The notes beneath the pieces are model-generated. The model saw only the letters and a program-made list of their open reading frames with translations, was not told the DNA's origin and searched no databases. Shown one piece after another: positions 30,541-40,676 of a stretch of 64,000 nucleotides of DNA. Numbering within the stretch: the first letter of the stretch is position 1; the number at the start of each line of letters is the position of its first letter. The DNA comes from Corallochytrium limacisporum (Eukaryota > Opisthokonta): contig PDIP01000028.1 in assembly GCA_002811645.1 (NCBI GenBank), forward strand, positions 21,086 to 85,085, given 5' to 3'. The position numbers were made by a program, and so were the translations under genes.

Positions 30541-32403
30541 TCACTCCTGGACCACCACATGCATGGGCGTGACACGCCGGTTCCTGATCCCTTGGCGACC
30601 GCCAATTTTGTTTGCGGCAACTACAGTTATGTAGACGTTACAGGATCTGAGTTCCGGGAACGAATACCACATCTTCTCCGAGGCCACTTCCTCTATCTCT
30701 CGGGCGCGTTGGCCTCCCCTGCCAACTAGGGCCGACTTCAGAGCGGTGTTGGGCACTATGACATCGATGGTGATACCTAATCTCTGTTCTCGAGAGTTAT
30801 AGACCCAGCTCTTTTGAACGAGCTCCGTGCGATGTAGGGCATCAGGGTACTGTCTGTAGTGTGCCTCAAAGTCTTGCCAAAGAGTTTCCTTAACAATGTG
30901 CAGGGCGTACTCCGCCGGAACCACATCACCGGCCTCAGTTGGTGGCGTGGGCCATCCTCCATTCGTCTGCGCAGGCAAGTGTGCAGTATAGTCAATAAGT
31001 GATTCCTTGAGGGCACGCAGTCCTTCCCGTGCATACTCGCTGAGCGAGTGTGTCTGCGAAAAGTGCGGAGAGAGCTTGCTGCCCTCGACTAAGGATTGGG
31101 TCTCTAACACCTCGCCGGGATCTTTAGCCAGGTCCGTCTTGGTAATGACCATCCATGCCTCTCGTGGATATTGCTGCTGTCGCATTACCCCGATGTCTCC
31201 TGAATGCTCCTGTCTGGCCATACTGGATGACTGCTGCCATGCTTTCACAGTCCGCAGCATGTGGGAGTGCGCAGTGTTGATTCTCATCGCCTTCTTCTTG
31301 TTTGAAAAGGACTCCATATCGATGAGCACTAGCAACAAGTCAGCATGCTCCATCGCTAGTCTTGGCTTGCTGGCCACAATCTTTTCCACACCAAGTTTCT
31401 TTGCTTTGTCGTCGGCAACCATGCCTGGAGTATCTAGGAACAGCAATTGACTCACACCCTCAGTCAGCGAGCTGCGATAGAGGTCCTGCGTGGTGTGGTT
31501 GAATGGCGAGGTGATAGAAAGTTTTACTCCGAGTAGGGCGTTCACCAGAGTGCTCTTGCCCGCGTTTGCCACACCAACCACACCAATTTTGAGATGACGA
31601 CGAGAGTGCTCGGAAACTTCCCTGTCATGGCTGTGTATGGGCCGTTCTACGAGCACGGTCCTGAATGGGTCTGCCAGGCACGACACAGGCAACCGTGGGC
31701 GGGCCACTGCAACAATCTTTTCCTGTCCTTGGCCATCGATGTCGTCTATATCTGCTTCTTCCACATAACCATCCCCGTAGGAAATGGTGCTACCACCCTG
31801 AACAACTCGTGTCTTCATCCCCTGAGAAAGGTACTCATGTAACACAGCCTCATTCTCACACCCACGGGTATAGTCCCACTTGGACCCTGGTCTCAAGATG
31901 TCTTCCTCATCAAGCTCAAGCACATCACACAGCTCACGGAAACGTTTGTTCTCATCATGACGTCTCTCTCGTGCCTGTGCGACAATGTGCTTAACCCAAC
32001 TCTTGGATAGATCGAGTTCCCTGTAAACCTCTTCTAGGCTCTCACGCTGGTTGATCGCGTCACTCAATTCCAAGAGCTCATTTTTCAATAAATTTTCTTC
32101 TTTCTTTAACAGTTTCTTTTCTCGCGTCACTGTTGGTGCACGGGATACCTCTGAAACAATAGTTGAGAAGTCCCCTGTATGGAGAGACGTACGGATCGGT
32201 CTTTTCTTCTCTTCTACTTTTTTCCTTATGTCCTTAGATATTTTTCTGAGAAGTTCCTCCTCAGGATCAGGCTCTTTTTCTAGTTCCTTCCGCACAACCT
32301 TGCTGTGACCCATATATATACTCTTCCATGACCCGCACACGTGAATCTGAGAGCGTGACGGAGACACCCTGAGCATTGCCCTGAAGCTAGTTGGACGCAG
32401 CAT
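30541..32403 (-). CDS. ERAL1: ERA-like GTPase, probably mitochondrial (ERAL1)
   Basis: A 620-residue protein from the ATG at 32403; the frame extends 8 codons upstream to a GTG. Era GTPases assist maturation of the small ribosomal subunit, and eukaryotic ERAL1 acts in mitochondria. The first 30 residues (MLRPTSFRAMLRVSPSRSQI...) are Arg/Ser-rich and look like a presequence. A coiled region follows to about residue 260. The G domain has G1 GVANAGKST, G3 DTPG and G4 TKTD. The C-terminal 100 residues are a KH-like domain with the GRGGQ loop. The N-terminal extension of about 260 residues is longer than the human protein's. Confidence 0.88.
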   Translation of the reverse strand: MLRPTSFRAMLRVSPSRSQIHVCGSWKSIYMGHSKVVRKELEKEPDPEEELLRKISKDIRKKVEEKKRPIRTSLHTGDFSTIVSEVSRAPTVTREKKLLKKEENLLKNELLELSDAINQRESLEEVYRELDLSKSWVKHIVAQARERRHDENKRFRELCDVLELDEEDILRPGSKWDYTRGCENEAVLHEYLSQGMKTRVVQGGSTISYGDGYVEEADIDDIDGQGQEKIVAVARPRLPVSCLADPFRTVLVERPIHSHDREVSEHSRRHLKIGVVGVANAGKSTLVNALLGVKLSITSPFNHTTQDLYRSSLTEGVSQLLFLDTPGMVADDKAKKLGVEKIVASKPRLAMEHADLLLVLIDMESFSNKKKAMRINTAHSHMLRTVKAWQQSSSMARQEHSGDIGVMRQQQYPREAWMVITKTDLAKDPGEVLETQSLVEGSKLSPHFSQTHSLSEYAREGLRALKESLIDYTAHLPAQTNGGWPTPPTEAGDVVPAEYALHIVKETLWQDFEAHYRQYPDALHRTELVQKSWVYNSREQRLGITIDVIVPNTALKSALVGRGGQRAREIEEVASEKMWYSFPELRSCNVYITVVAANKIGGRQGIRNRRVTPMHVVVQE

Positions 32404-32925
32404 TCCGAGTCTGAACGGTTCGATCACAAATGCAACGCTACCCTAAGGTTTCATGTTTCTTTATTTCACTGAGCATCCTTACTTCCTCATGCACGGGTCT
32501 CATTCTCGTACAGAAGCGGCGGGATTCACAGAGTCCATGAAGTACCCTTCGTGTTCCATGCGAAACTTTGAGTTTGTTGCCGAGGGTTCATTGACCCTCC
32601 CCATGTGATGACCGCTCGGTTACTGAATAGCTCTTGGCCCCCCACGCCCGGCGAGGGGGGAGGCTTAGTACGATGGCCCGTCGCGAAAATGTGCTCTGAT
32701 ACACTAGACTGACCCGCCCTGGCTTATATTCAGCCGATGAATTTCATGGCTTTCTCGCGTAGAGCGGGAAAAGCCCCCAGAATCAATGAAGAGCGCTGGG
32801 AGGCGGTGAAATACATTGCTGAAAGTGCGGTTGCTTACGCGATCCGAAACTCCGTCACAAGGAGACCATTCCATCAGGACACCATATGCTTTAGTCGTGT
32901 GGTAATTGTTATATTACAAATGCAA
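32404..32925. other. intergenic, no gene seen
   Basis: Contains the upstream region of the ERAL1-like gene and the 3' flank of the DUF924 gene. A plus-strand frame at 32737-33060 overlaps the DUF924 gene and is a shadow. Confidence 0.6.
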
Positions 32926-33642
32926 TCACTGTCCGAACCGATTAGCAGTTTTGAGGTACTCCTTTTCCTCCGCAGTGCACTCCCTTCCGAGGCAATCGTT
33001 TCGGTATGGGTAGCGTCCAAACTTGCGCACAATGTCCGCGTGGTCTTGCTCGTAGACTAAGAGCCTATCTCGATCTTCTTTGTACTCGTCCGGTAAATGC
33101 AATTCCTTCAGAGTCCTGATCATAAGCTCATGATCCTCAATGTTTTCGGAGTGCATCAGCGGCATAAGCGTAAAGTGGATTTCATGGAAGTTTAAGTCCT
33201 CCAGCCAACCATTGTGCAAAGCCCGGTGCGTCAGATGGAGCGCTTGAGCATCCTGCGCAAACGCTTCGGCCTTGCCTCTGTGTATGCTCCGAGAAAATTG
33301 GTCAAGTGCAATGATTTTTGCCAGCATTGATCTTGGCTGCGTTTCCCAGATCTGGGTAGATTCATCGTCAGGGTCGGACAGAATCGCATGGATATCCCCA
33401 AATTTTTGGAGAACCTCCTTGTCCACTTCTTCACCTCCCATGAACCATTTCTTCAAGTTCGGAGTTGGCCGACCATTCTCATCAGGTTGGAACCAGTACT
33501 CCCAAATGATCTTATCTCTTCCCTGAGGATCTGGAAACATCATTGTGGTAGATAAAGATCTCGCACTGGCTATCAGAGTACTTCGGTAACAATAGCGATA
33601 TGCGCGGCGACCTTGTGGGTGCCTGAATAGGCTCAAGAGCAT
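32926..33642 (-). CDS. DUF924 (PF06041) family protein
   Basis: A 238-residue protein from the ATG at 33642, one codon inside the longest frame. DUF924 proteins are common in bacteria and fungi; their role is not established and the fold is helical and TPR-like. Recognisable blocks: IIWEYWFQPD near residue 45, IIALDQFSRSIHRGKAEAFA (residues 110-135), then the HFTLMPLMHSE helix and the C-terminal FGRYPYRND. The first 35 residues are Arg-rich with Leu and Ser (MLLSLFRHPQGRRAYRYCYR...) and could be a mitochondrial presequence. Length is close to the usual 180-200 plus that extension. Confidence 0.85.
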   Translation of the reverse strand: MLLSLFRHPQGRRAYRYCYRSTLIASARSLSTTMMFPDPQGRDKIIWEYWFQPDENGRPTPNLKKWFMGGEEVDKEVLQKFGDIHAILSDPDDESTQIWETQPRSMLAKIIALDQFSRSIHRGKAEAFAQDAQALHLTHRALHNGWLEDLNFHEIHFTLMPLMHSENIEDHELMIRTLKELHLPDEYKEDRDRLLVYEQDHADIVRKFGRYPYRNDCLGRECTAEEKEYLKTANRFGQ

Positions 33643-33831
33643 CAAGTGCCTTTTAGGTGTCTACCACAGAGGGACGCCCTAACAACAAAGAACGCAAGCG
33701 GTTTTTTTTTGATCGTCGGAATGAGTTTGAGTGAGGACATTCTTCACGGTATCAAATACCAAATCATTTTGCAGAGAACACAGATGTATGCTGGAAGATG
33801 TGTACATGAAACCGCAGCCATCCAATGAATC

Positions 33832-34194
33832 TTATTCATCCACTACCAGTCCCAAGAAGTCGGTGACGTATTTCCAGAAGCGGACAATTGACATGGAGGC
33901 GCAGTGTGTAAGGAAAACAACGGCGCATGGAGAAGAGGGATAGGACGCTGGTATCTCTGCGTGATTTCTTGTTTCCCTCACCAGATCTTTTACAATGATT
34001 GGTTGTATTGTATAACATCGAAATTGGCAAGAAATGAGGACAGTTCTTCCTGTACTCTTGGGGCGGCGCGGCTGCATGGGGTGGGGTTGATGAAGAAATT
34101 CGAGACTGCCGGAGCCTGGTGGCGAAACTGATCTGAAAACCCGGGGCTGAAAAGCCTGTTGTGGTGGTGGCGGAATTGTCGCTTTGGCGGTCAT
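33832..34194 (-). CDS. possible small membrane protein (weak)
   Basis: From an ATG at 34194 the frame gives 120 residues: a Pro/Arg-rich N-terminus, then a C-terminal hydrophobic piece with VVFLTHCASMSIVRFWKYVT before a stop at 33832. It resembles small mitochondrial membrane subunits in general shape only. GT/AG dinucleotides inside it mean the exon structure is uncertain. It may be spurious; I list it because the end has a compact membrane-like segment. Confidence 0.25.
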   Translation of the reverse strand: MTAKATIPPPPQQAFQPRVFRSVSPPGSGSLEFLHQPHPMQPRRPKSTGRTVLISCQFRCYTIQPIIVKDLVRETRNHAEIPASYPSSPCAVVFLTHCASMSIVRFWKYVTDFLGLVVDE

Positions 34195-34842
34195 TTTAGC
34201 AGGGTAGCGGAGGGGTGCTTCAGGAAGCGAAAAGGAAAAATTCCTCACCACTTGCGTCAATCTTCCGAATCGGCAGCGGTGCCACCTTGGGGTCCGTCTG
34301 GTTTTGACGGGTCGGGCTGGTTTGTGGACAGTCCTTAGGTCTTCCAATCCTCCAACTGTAGAATTCAACGATTGGGTCGCTTATGTAACGCCGTGAACCG
34401 AGAGACAAGGTTTCCCACTCAATCCTTCCAACCGTACTGACCAGAAAAGAGACTCCCGATATGCACTTTTTTCATTACATTAGGGTCTCAGGCTTGCCTC
34501 TGCTACACACCACGCAGTGAGTGCAGGAGAGCTCCGATTCCCAGCATTCACCCCGCCTCCCTCGCTCTTGAGCCGCATTGAGACCTCCCCCCCCTCTCCC
34601 CAAGTGGCCCACTGACCCGCCAAGGACGCAAGCTGCAGGGTTCGCCACCTTAGGAACCAATGGGCTCTTGTTTGATGACCACAAGGACACTATTTGATGT
34701 TGCAGCTAAAAATGAAGAAGTGTCTATACATTAAATGGTAGGGTACATAGCGCTAGTGTAATGGGTAGCGTCCTGCGAAATCATGTGTCCTGGGGGGCTG
34801 ACTGCACGATTTAGATGGTGACATGAGCACACTGCACCTACA
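34195..34842. other. intergenic, no gene seen
   Basis: AT-moderate DNA before the MYND-like gene. A tRNA-like A-box at about 34747-34770 lacks a partner B-box, so I do not call a tRNA. Confidence 0.6.
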
Positions 34843-36159
34843 ATGGCGCAACAACATCAACGCATCGGATCAAATGCCGCTGAAAAGCTTGCAGAGGCGA
34901 CCGCTTATGCCGCAGAAACAAAGCAAAGTGGTCCACCCGCCTCGCAGTTCAGTAATTGCTCCCTAACATGCCAGCAGGTTGAGGAGATTTATGAGAAAAT
35001 GCCCATGGAAGGCCGCAAATTAGTAGGCGATTACATCACCAAACAGGCACCTGTGTTCAAGGTCTGCGAACGTAAAGCAACAGCACTATCAATGTCTGCC
35101 GCTCATCCAAGTCCACGGAGTATGGTCTTTTTGACTTTTGATACATTGCGGTACCGAAAATTCAATTTCCGGGGTCTGGAGGCACGACACTATCCACCTG
35201 CACAGAACAAAGACTCCCTCTTTACGCAGGCCATGGAGGTGCTTAGAAATGTTGCATTCCCAATGAACATGATCATGGCACGGTACGAGAATGCCTGTCG
35301 GAAGGGTCACATCATGGTAGTCGACGCGAACTTGGAACTTATTGAACGTTTTATAAGTTCTCAGATCGAACAGGACCGGCAACAAACATCATCGGAGACC
35401 AAGGGAGAGGCACTCTTCAACAAAGCAGTCAGTGATACGGGACTGACTGTGCGGAAGCAATGGCACGAGGCCGGGCTAAGTGATCAGCTCTACAGATCAG
35501 TCGCCTTCGGCATGTTCCAACTGCGTGCTGAGGAAGATCCACCCTTCTTCGTTGTCTACTCTTCGCGTAGTAAGCAATACGCTGTGGTGGTGTGTTGGCA
35601 GTGTGAGCTGCTTCAGAGGGTGTTGGCCGAGACACCATTGCTGGCACCGCGAAGGATCATCGCGTGGCCTACAAAAGAGCACGCCCTGTACACTCCACGG
35701 CCCGCCCGATTCTGTCAATACGCACTGTGCGACAAGGCAGTGGCCCTTCCCGCCACAGACCTGCATCGGGCGGTCTTGGAGACCTTTGAAAACCACAATG
35801 ACACAAGGGCAAGACAAGGACAGCGAAAATTGGATATCACAATCCACGATCTTTTCATGGATAAATACAAGCATGTGGCAGCGGAAGAAATGGCAGCAAT
35901 AGCATTGGATGATCCACAGCAAAAGGAGAAATCGAACAGAATTGTCGAAATGTATATGGAAAAATGCAAAGAGGAGTTGATCGAGGCCAATGAGGAATTT
36001 GCTGCCTTGTTTAACAGAACAGATGACTCTGTAACCAACGAAGACTTGGCTTTCAAGAGATGTACAGCATGTAGATCTGCCTACTATTGCAGTGTTACCT
36101 GCCAGAAGAATGACTGGAACTCTCATATGCATTTGTGTCCAAATTTGAAAACTGTGTAA
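34843..36159 (+). CDS. MYND-like zinc-finger protein
   Basis: A 438-residue protein, largely unrecognised until its end. The last 30 residues have the C-terminal half of a MYND finger: Cys407, Cys410, Cys416, Cys420, His428 and Cys432, in RCTACRSAYYCSVTCQ followed by KNDWNSHMHLC. Ordinary MYND domains have another Cys pair a few residues before this. Here the nearest candidates are Cys291 and Cys296 (FCQYALCDKA), about 110 residues upstream. MYND fingers usually bind proline-rich partners. The rest of the protein is mixed helix and strand with no motif I know. Starts at an ATG in a good context. Confidence 0.75.
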   Translation: MAQQHQRIGSNAAEKLAEATAYAAETKQSGPPASQFSNCSLTCQQVEEIYEKMPMEGRKLVGDYITKQAPVFKVCERKATALSMSAAHPSPRSMVFLTFDTLRYRKFNFRGLEARHYPPAQNKDSLFTQAMEVLRNVAFPMNMIMARYENACRKGHIMVVDANLELIERFISSQIEQDRQQTSSETKGEALFNKAVSDTGLTVRKQWHEAGLSDQLYRSVAFGMFQLRAEEDPPFFVVYSSRSKQYAVVVCWQCELLQRVLAETPLLAPRRIIAWPTKEHALYTPRPARFCQYALCDKAVALPATDLHRAVLETFENHNDTRARQGQRKLDITIHDLFMDKYKHVAAEEMAAIALDDPQQKEKSNRIVEMYMEKCKEELIEANEEFAALFNRTDDSVTNEDLAFKRCTACRSAYYCSVTCQKNDWNSHMHLCPNLKTV

Positions 36160-37500
36160 TAGAAGGCTGCATTGCTCAAAAGTGAATATTGAATTCACTT
36201 GGCGATCATATCTGGTGATTGAATTACGGATGCTCCTCAAATGAAAGCCCCGTAGACAGTGAAGATACCATTATTACTAAAACATTGAACGATGCTCCAC
36301 GTATGTTCTAACCATTTCGAAAGATACAGAAACCTGAAGGTTTCCGTCTGGATTGGTTCAATGGCTGAATCAGTTCTACGTATTTTCAATTACACCTTAG
36401 AGTTTTTACACGAAACCAACTGGATCATGAAAAGTCAATAACTAGCAGATCTCTAAGGATTCCCATATTAACTTGCATGTTGTAGCCTGTGTTTACTTTT
36501 GTTGCATCAATACAATGCAAATTTGTTGTCTCTTTCGGTGTCACTTGCACCATGATTTGCGGCATTGAGTAAGCAGCTCGCATTGGTTGTCATAGCCTGC
36601 GTTGTAGGATTCGAATTCTTTCCATAGCCCACTATTGCCTCCTCTGGGTGAGCCTATCAAAAAAAGAAAACTCATCAGAACACTGCGTCTCCCCGCCTGT
36701 CCTGCCCACCTCCAACCTGTGCGTGTTCCGACTCCTCCCCACAACTGGATTGCTACTGCAAGTATTCCTGCTCTCGTTTCCGAGACCATCGCACCCTACT
36801 CGAGCAACAGACCACCGGCTGGCGCACCGAGAGGCAACGGACTCCCCCTTCCCCCTTCCCCGCGGGGCGGCCCCCCGGTGAATGCCCAGTTCTTCAATTG
36901 TTTTCAGTAAAGTTTTCGAAATCTCGGGCGCTGCTCCGCCTTACGATGGCTCAAAAAAATTGGCGGGAAAATTTCGCTCCACGTCGGCCCCCTTCCTCGT
37001 TTGCCCCCTCATCCACCTCGAGCGCAGATTTCGGAGAGACTGTGCATCGGGGGGGGGGGGCCAGCAAACTCACCAGCAGAGCAGAGAGCCACGCCACAGC
37101 GCTTGGCATTTTTGCAGCAGATAATGGCCTGTACGCGAACCCACACAGAAGACGCACACTTAGAGATAGGTGATCAACAGGGGGCGTACAAGGGAAATTA
37201 GCAGCAGAGCGAACTATGGTAAAACATCTCGGAACGGCAAGCCTGGTTGTGGCTTTGGAGACCCCTTTGGGACGTTGTCTGCGACGAAGAAAGTAGGAGT
37301 GTGGTCAGAAGCCATTTGCAATAAACGAAGACCCCAAGGCATGGTACGGCGCCTGCTGGTCCCGCATTCAGCTATTCTGTTCAGGTAAAAAGGGCCCACG
37401 ACATTACTGGTCTTATCCCTGTGTGACCAACATCTTTATCACCTGGGTTTTAATGTTTCTGTCGGAGTAGTCAGGATCCGTAAGGACCAGAAAGAGAATC
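36160..37500. other. 1.3 kb intergenic region upstream of the TPX2-like gene
   Basis: The first 350 bases are AT-rich and unremarkable. From about 36640 the sequence is C-rich, with a C/G block at 36843-36878 and G-runs at 37049-37060, and it holds an E2F-like site. No gene supported. Confidence 0.6.
36960..36971. promoter_or_regulatory. E2F-like site upstream of the TPX2-like gene
   Basis: TTGGCGGGAAAA, a close match to the classic E2F core TTSGCGGGAAA, lies 541 bases upstream of the TPX2-like ATG and about 80 bases from a C/G-rich palindromic block. It is a motif match only. Confidence 0.4.
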
Positions 37501-39189
37501 ATGTCGCCTGCGCTCAATGACTCAGTGGGAGAGGTCTTCTTTGACAGTAATGACCGTCTCAACACACCTGTGAGGAAAGGAGCAAAGAAGACTGCCACTC
37601 CTCACCATACCAAGCAGAGTGCAGGTTCGGTCAAAAAACCTGCGCCTATGAAGTTGACGAAACCGGTGGAATTCACGTTTGCCAGTGATGCACGTGTGCG
37701 GGCCCGCAAGGAACGTCATTCTTTGGGAGGCATGACCACTCGCCCTAACTTGAACCCCAAACCACTGCGACCAAAACAGGAGCCAGTCTTGCCGCCAAAG
37801 ATTGAGCCCAAGCTGACCGTCCCAAAGCCCTTCCGTTTCCAGAGACAGGATCCATTCAAATATCGGGAAGAGAATAAGGACGCGCTTAAGGAATACAAAC
37901 CACTCTGCAATCAAGTTAAGGACTTTAATAAGCTTGTGCAGCACGAGAACCCCCAGAAGACATTGAATGCACCTACGGGCCACAATGAGAGCACTAAAAA
38001 GACGCATACCCGAAGGCACTCCATGACCATCCCGTGTGCTCCAAACCTGATGACTTCGCAGCGTCTGCGTTATGAGGCGCCCATTCCGACAACAGAGCAA
38101 CGGGAGTTTGACGAAATGAAGAAATTCAAGCCCTTCAAGGCCACTCCCCTGGACCGTCGGATTCTACAAAGTCATGGAGATCTGGGGGTTCGAAAGGTCA
38201 GCAAGCGTCCTGTCACTGTTCCACATGACTTCCACTTTGCCAGTGACAATCGCATTGGTCGTAAGCCTGTGGTCGCCAAGAGCAGTGAAGAGGAAGAGTG
38301 TACCTTTGCTCCGAAGATCCATTCTAATAATCATCGTGCATATGGCGCTCAACCGCGCGTCCGAAGTGCAGGCCAGCCCATGTTGGCCCGGCCCCCTAGC
38401 CCAAAACTGACCATTCCGCAGACTCCGAACTTTGCATCGAAAAACCTCCCTCGGCGACCAAGAAATCCCACAGACCAGCGTCCGTTTACCTTCCGCGCAC
38501 GGCCCGCCCCGAAGATCCATTCGCAACGACTGCAACGCAGTAATTCCACTGATAACGTTGCCTACGAGGGCTCCAGATCGAATAACTACAATCGCAGCCG
38601 CCGGGGCTCTGACTCGTCTTTCAAGAGCGCCTCGGAGGATCTACCAGGAGTTGGCAGGCCATTCAAGGCGCAGCCTTTACCCAGTGATTCACCTGATCCT
38701 CTGCCCTACGTCCCCCGCAAGGAACCAACTCAGCCTGTGCCGTTCCGTTTGCAGAGTGATGAGCGAGGAGAGCGATACAAGGCCTGGTTCGACGAGAACA
38801 TTCAGGCGGAGGAGCAGCATCAGCACGAACAGGCCGAATTCAAGGCCAGCCATTGGGAGGATCCTAAACCCTTCGTTCCGGCCCGCAGTAACCGCCCTCT
38901 GACCGAGGCCAAACCGCACAATTTCCGTCTCGCGGCTCGGGAGCAGCAGTGGAAAGTTGTGGAGGCTGAGAAACAGCGGAAAGAAGCCGAGGCAAAGAAA
39001 ATGGCTGAGCAGCAGGCCAAGATCAAAGCAGAGAGGGAGCGGGAAGAGATCCGGGAGCTCAGGCGTCAAAGAGAATTCAAGGCGACTCCTGTAGGCAATT
39101 ACCGAGACCTGGGACTGTCGGAAGTCGAACCGAAGGCTTTGACGCAGCCAAAGAGCCCCAACCTGAGGACCAAGAGCCTGCGAGTCTAA
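37501..39189 (+). CDS. TPX2: TPX2-like microtubule-nucleation protein
   Basis: A 562-residue, highly charged, basic protein with TPX2-family repeats. TPX2 binds and nucleates spindle microtubules and activates Aurora A in animals, under importin and Ran control. The family repeat FKATPLDRRILQSHGDLGVR with KVSKRPVTVPHDFHFASDNR (near residues 215-250) closely matches TPX2 blocks, and shorter copies recur (FTFASDARVRARKE near 60, FKAQPLPSDSPD near 390, FKATPVGNYRDLGL near the end). A coiled helix of Glu/Lys (about 480-530) precedes the last repeat. It is shorter than the animal protein (about 750). No clear N-terminal Aurora-binding motif is visible. It pairs functionally with the HAUS3-like gene. 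Confidence 0.8.
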   Translation: MSPALNDSVGEVFFDSNDRLNTPVRKGAKKTATPHHTKQSAGSVKKPAPMKLTKPVEFTFASDARVRARKERHSLGGMTTRPNLNPKPLRPKQEPVLPPKIEPKLTVPKPFRFQRQDPFKYREENKDALKEYKPLCNQVKDFNKLVQHENPQKTLNAPTGHNESTKKTHTRRHSMTIPCAPNLMTSQRLRYEAPIPTTEQREFDEMKKFKPFKATPLDRRILQSHGDLGVRKVSKRPVTVPHDFHFASDNRIGRKPVVAKSSEEEECTFAPKIHSNNHRAYGAQPRVRSAGQPMLARPPSPKLTIPQTPNFASKNLPRRPRNPTDQRPFTFRARPAPKIHSQRLQRSNSTDNVAYEGSRSNNYNRSRRGSDSSFKSASEDLPGVGRPFKAQPLPSDSPDPLPYVPRKEPTQPVPFRLQSDERGERYKAWFDENIQAEEQHQHEQAEFKASHWEDPKPFVPARSNRPLTEAKPHNFRLAAREQQWKVVEAEKQRKEAEAKKMAEQQAKIKAEREREEIRELRRQREFKATPVGNYRDLGLSEVEPKALTQPKSPNLRTKSLRV

Positions 39190-39428
39190 ACGTAAGGAAT
39201 TGGAATCCCAAATTTCATCATAATCATCGAATTGCTCAAAGTCTTGCCGATTCAGAAAAGTATTTACGTCTCTTAACCAAACCAACACAACGTCCGATCA
39301 CATCCAGGCTTCCATGGTCACCGTTGTCTTCTTTTGAAAGGAGTATACACAAGGGCACAAGACCACGGTAGAGCGGGCAAACCACACAGCTATTCTTCAC
39401 TCACGTACCCTGTATTACACAAATATTT

Positions 39429-40676
39429 TCAACTCACCTTGCTCTTCGATGACGACGGCTCAAAGAGTTGCATCAAACGGATCAAAATGTAACCGTAGCC
39501 AAGCATCTGCAGCATTGAGAAGGCGAACAGTAAGTGGAAAGTGGGCCACCCCTGGAACTCGAGCAGGTATGCGCTGGCCAACCACAGAAGTTGGGGCAAC
39601 AGCCAGGACACAACCATGGCTGCGGTCAAGGAAACCCAAGATCCGTCCATAGTCGAAGGCATGGACATATTCGGCATGACCACGGGCAGCAGGCACAGAA
39701 ACCACAGAAAGTATTGGCTAGTCGCCACCTTATTGAATGCCACAAAGGCGATAGTGATTAGGAAATAGCAGACGTCCAGGCGGTCTGCGTACGCTAGAGA
39801 GAAGCACCCTATCATTGCCATCTGGGCCAAAGTGGGCAACTGTAGCCATGCCGTAGGCAGCAGATGCTCCCGTCCGTAGCTCAGATACTGAAGGTACCAA
39901 AAGGCACTAAAATTGTGTCGCGGGTCCCGCCGATTGGTGTGGTAGAGATAGGACTCCTGCCAGAATTCTTGACCGTAGAGAGAATACATTGCCAGGCCGG
40001 AGATGGCAAAAGTGGCCACCGCACTGACCAGAAAGAGTAGGGCGATGAGAATGTTTTGGATCAATGATGATGAATGCGATGACGACCGTTGTGATTCTGC
40101 CCTGAACAGTGCCATGTTGAGAACGGCAGCCGGCAAGTAGATGACCGGGTACAGTTTCAAATGGACTGCTAGCCCCAATGCTGCGCCCGCCAGCACAGGT
40201 CTGTTCTCCCTTGCACAGCGCAGACTGTAAAGAATACACGCACAAACAAGTGCCTCCACATTCCCCCGCGCACCTATCACGGCGACAAATGGATTCGCGA
40301 GCCATACCAGACAACTGACCTTTGCAGTCCACACATCCTTAGTCTTCATTTTGACCAGATCGTAGGTCATTTGGGCACACAGCACATCAATCCCAGCCAT
40401 GACAATTTTCCCCCACTCTGGCACCAGCAACAGGTTGGGAATCATGAGGTAACTCAAGAGCGGTGTGTATCGGTACGTTACCCGGCGGTAAGGACTGTCT
40501 CCGTTCAAGACGTACTGTGCCGCGTCCGTGAGCACAGTGTAATCCACGTCAGTAAACTTTACGTCCATCACACGATCTTGCACGGCGCCGAATGCAATCA
40601 GACCCAGTCGAAAGACCACCCCGTACAACAACAAAGTGTTGAGTGGCTGAGACTTCAGCCACGATGACATCCCCAT
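39429..40676 (-). CDS. PIGM: GPI mannosyltransferase 1 (PIG-M)
   Basis: A 415-residue ER membrane enzyme that adds the first mannose, from dolichol-P-mannose, to the GPI precursor. The catalytic DxD-type motif FTDVDYTV sits at residues about 41-48, in the first lumenal loop, and is followed by SPYRRVTYRYTPLLSYLMIPN, which is diagnostic for PIG-M. About ten hydrophobic segments follow, and the length equals the usual 420. It converges on the TPX2-like gene with 239 bases between stops. With NUS1 and the O-mannosyltransferase it is one of three enzymes here that depend on dolichol-linked sugar. Confidence 0.96.
   Translation of the reverse strand: MGMSSWLKSQPLNTLLLYGVVFRLGLIAFGAVQDRVMDVKFTDVDYTVLTDAAQYVLNGDSPYRRVTYRYTPLLSYLMIPNLLLVPEWGKIVMAGIDVLCAQMTYDLVKMKTKDVWTAKVSCLVWLANPFVAVIGARGNVEALVCACILYSLRCARENRPVLAGAALGLAVHLKLYPVIYLPAAVLNMALFRAESQRSSSHSSSLIQNILIALLFLVSAVATFAISGLAMYSLYGQEFWQESYLYHTNRRDPRHNFSAFWYLQYLSYGREHLLPTAWLQLPTLAQMAMIGCFSLAYADRLDVCYFLITIAFVAFNKVATSQYFLWFLCLLPVVMPNMSMPSTMDGSWVSLTAAMVVSWLLPQLLWLASAYLLEFQGWPTFHLLFAFSMLQMLGYGYILIRLMQLFEPSSSKSKVS

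Noticed and set aside
1050-34458. Repeated AAATAGACTCCCG near 1050, 16072 and a variant near 34445
   Set aside because: A 13-base near-match recurring three times in 64 kb is within chance expectation; context differs each time.
34741-34800. tRNA-like A-box
   Set aside because: A sequence like TAGTGTAATGGGTAGC looks like a tRNA start, but no matching B-box or T-stem follows and the stems do not pair.
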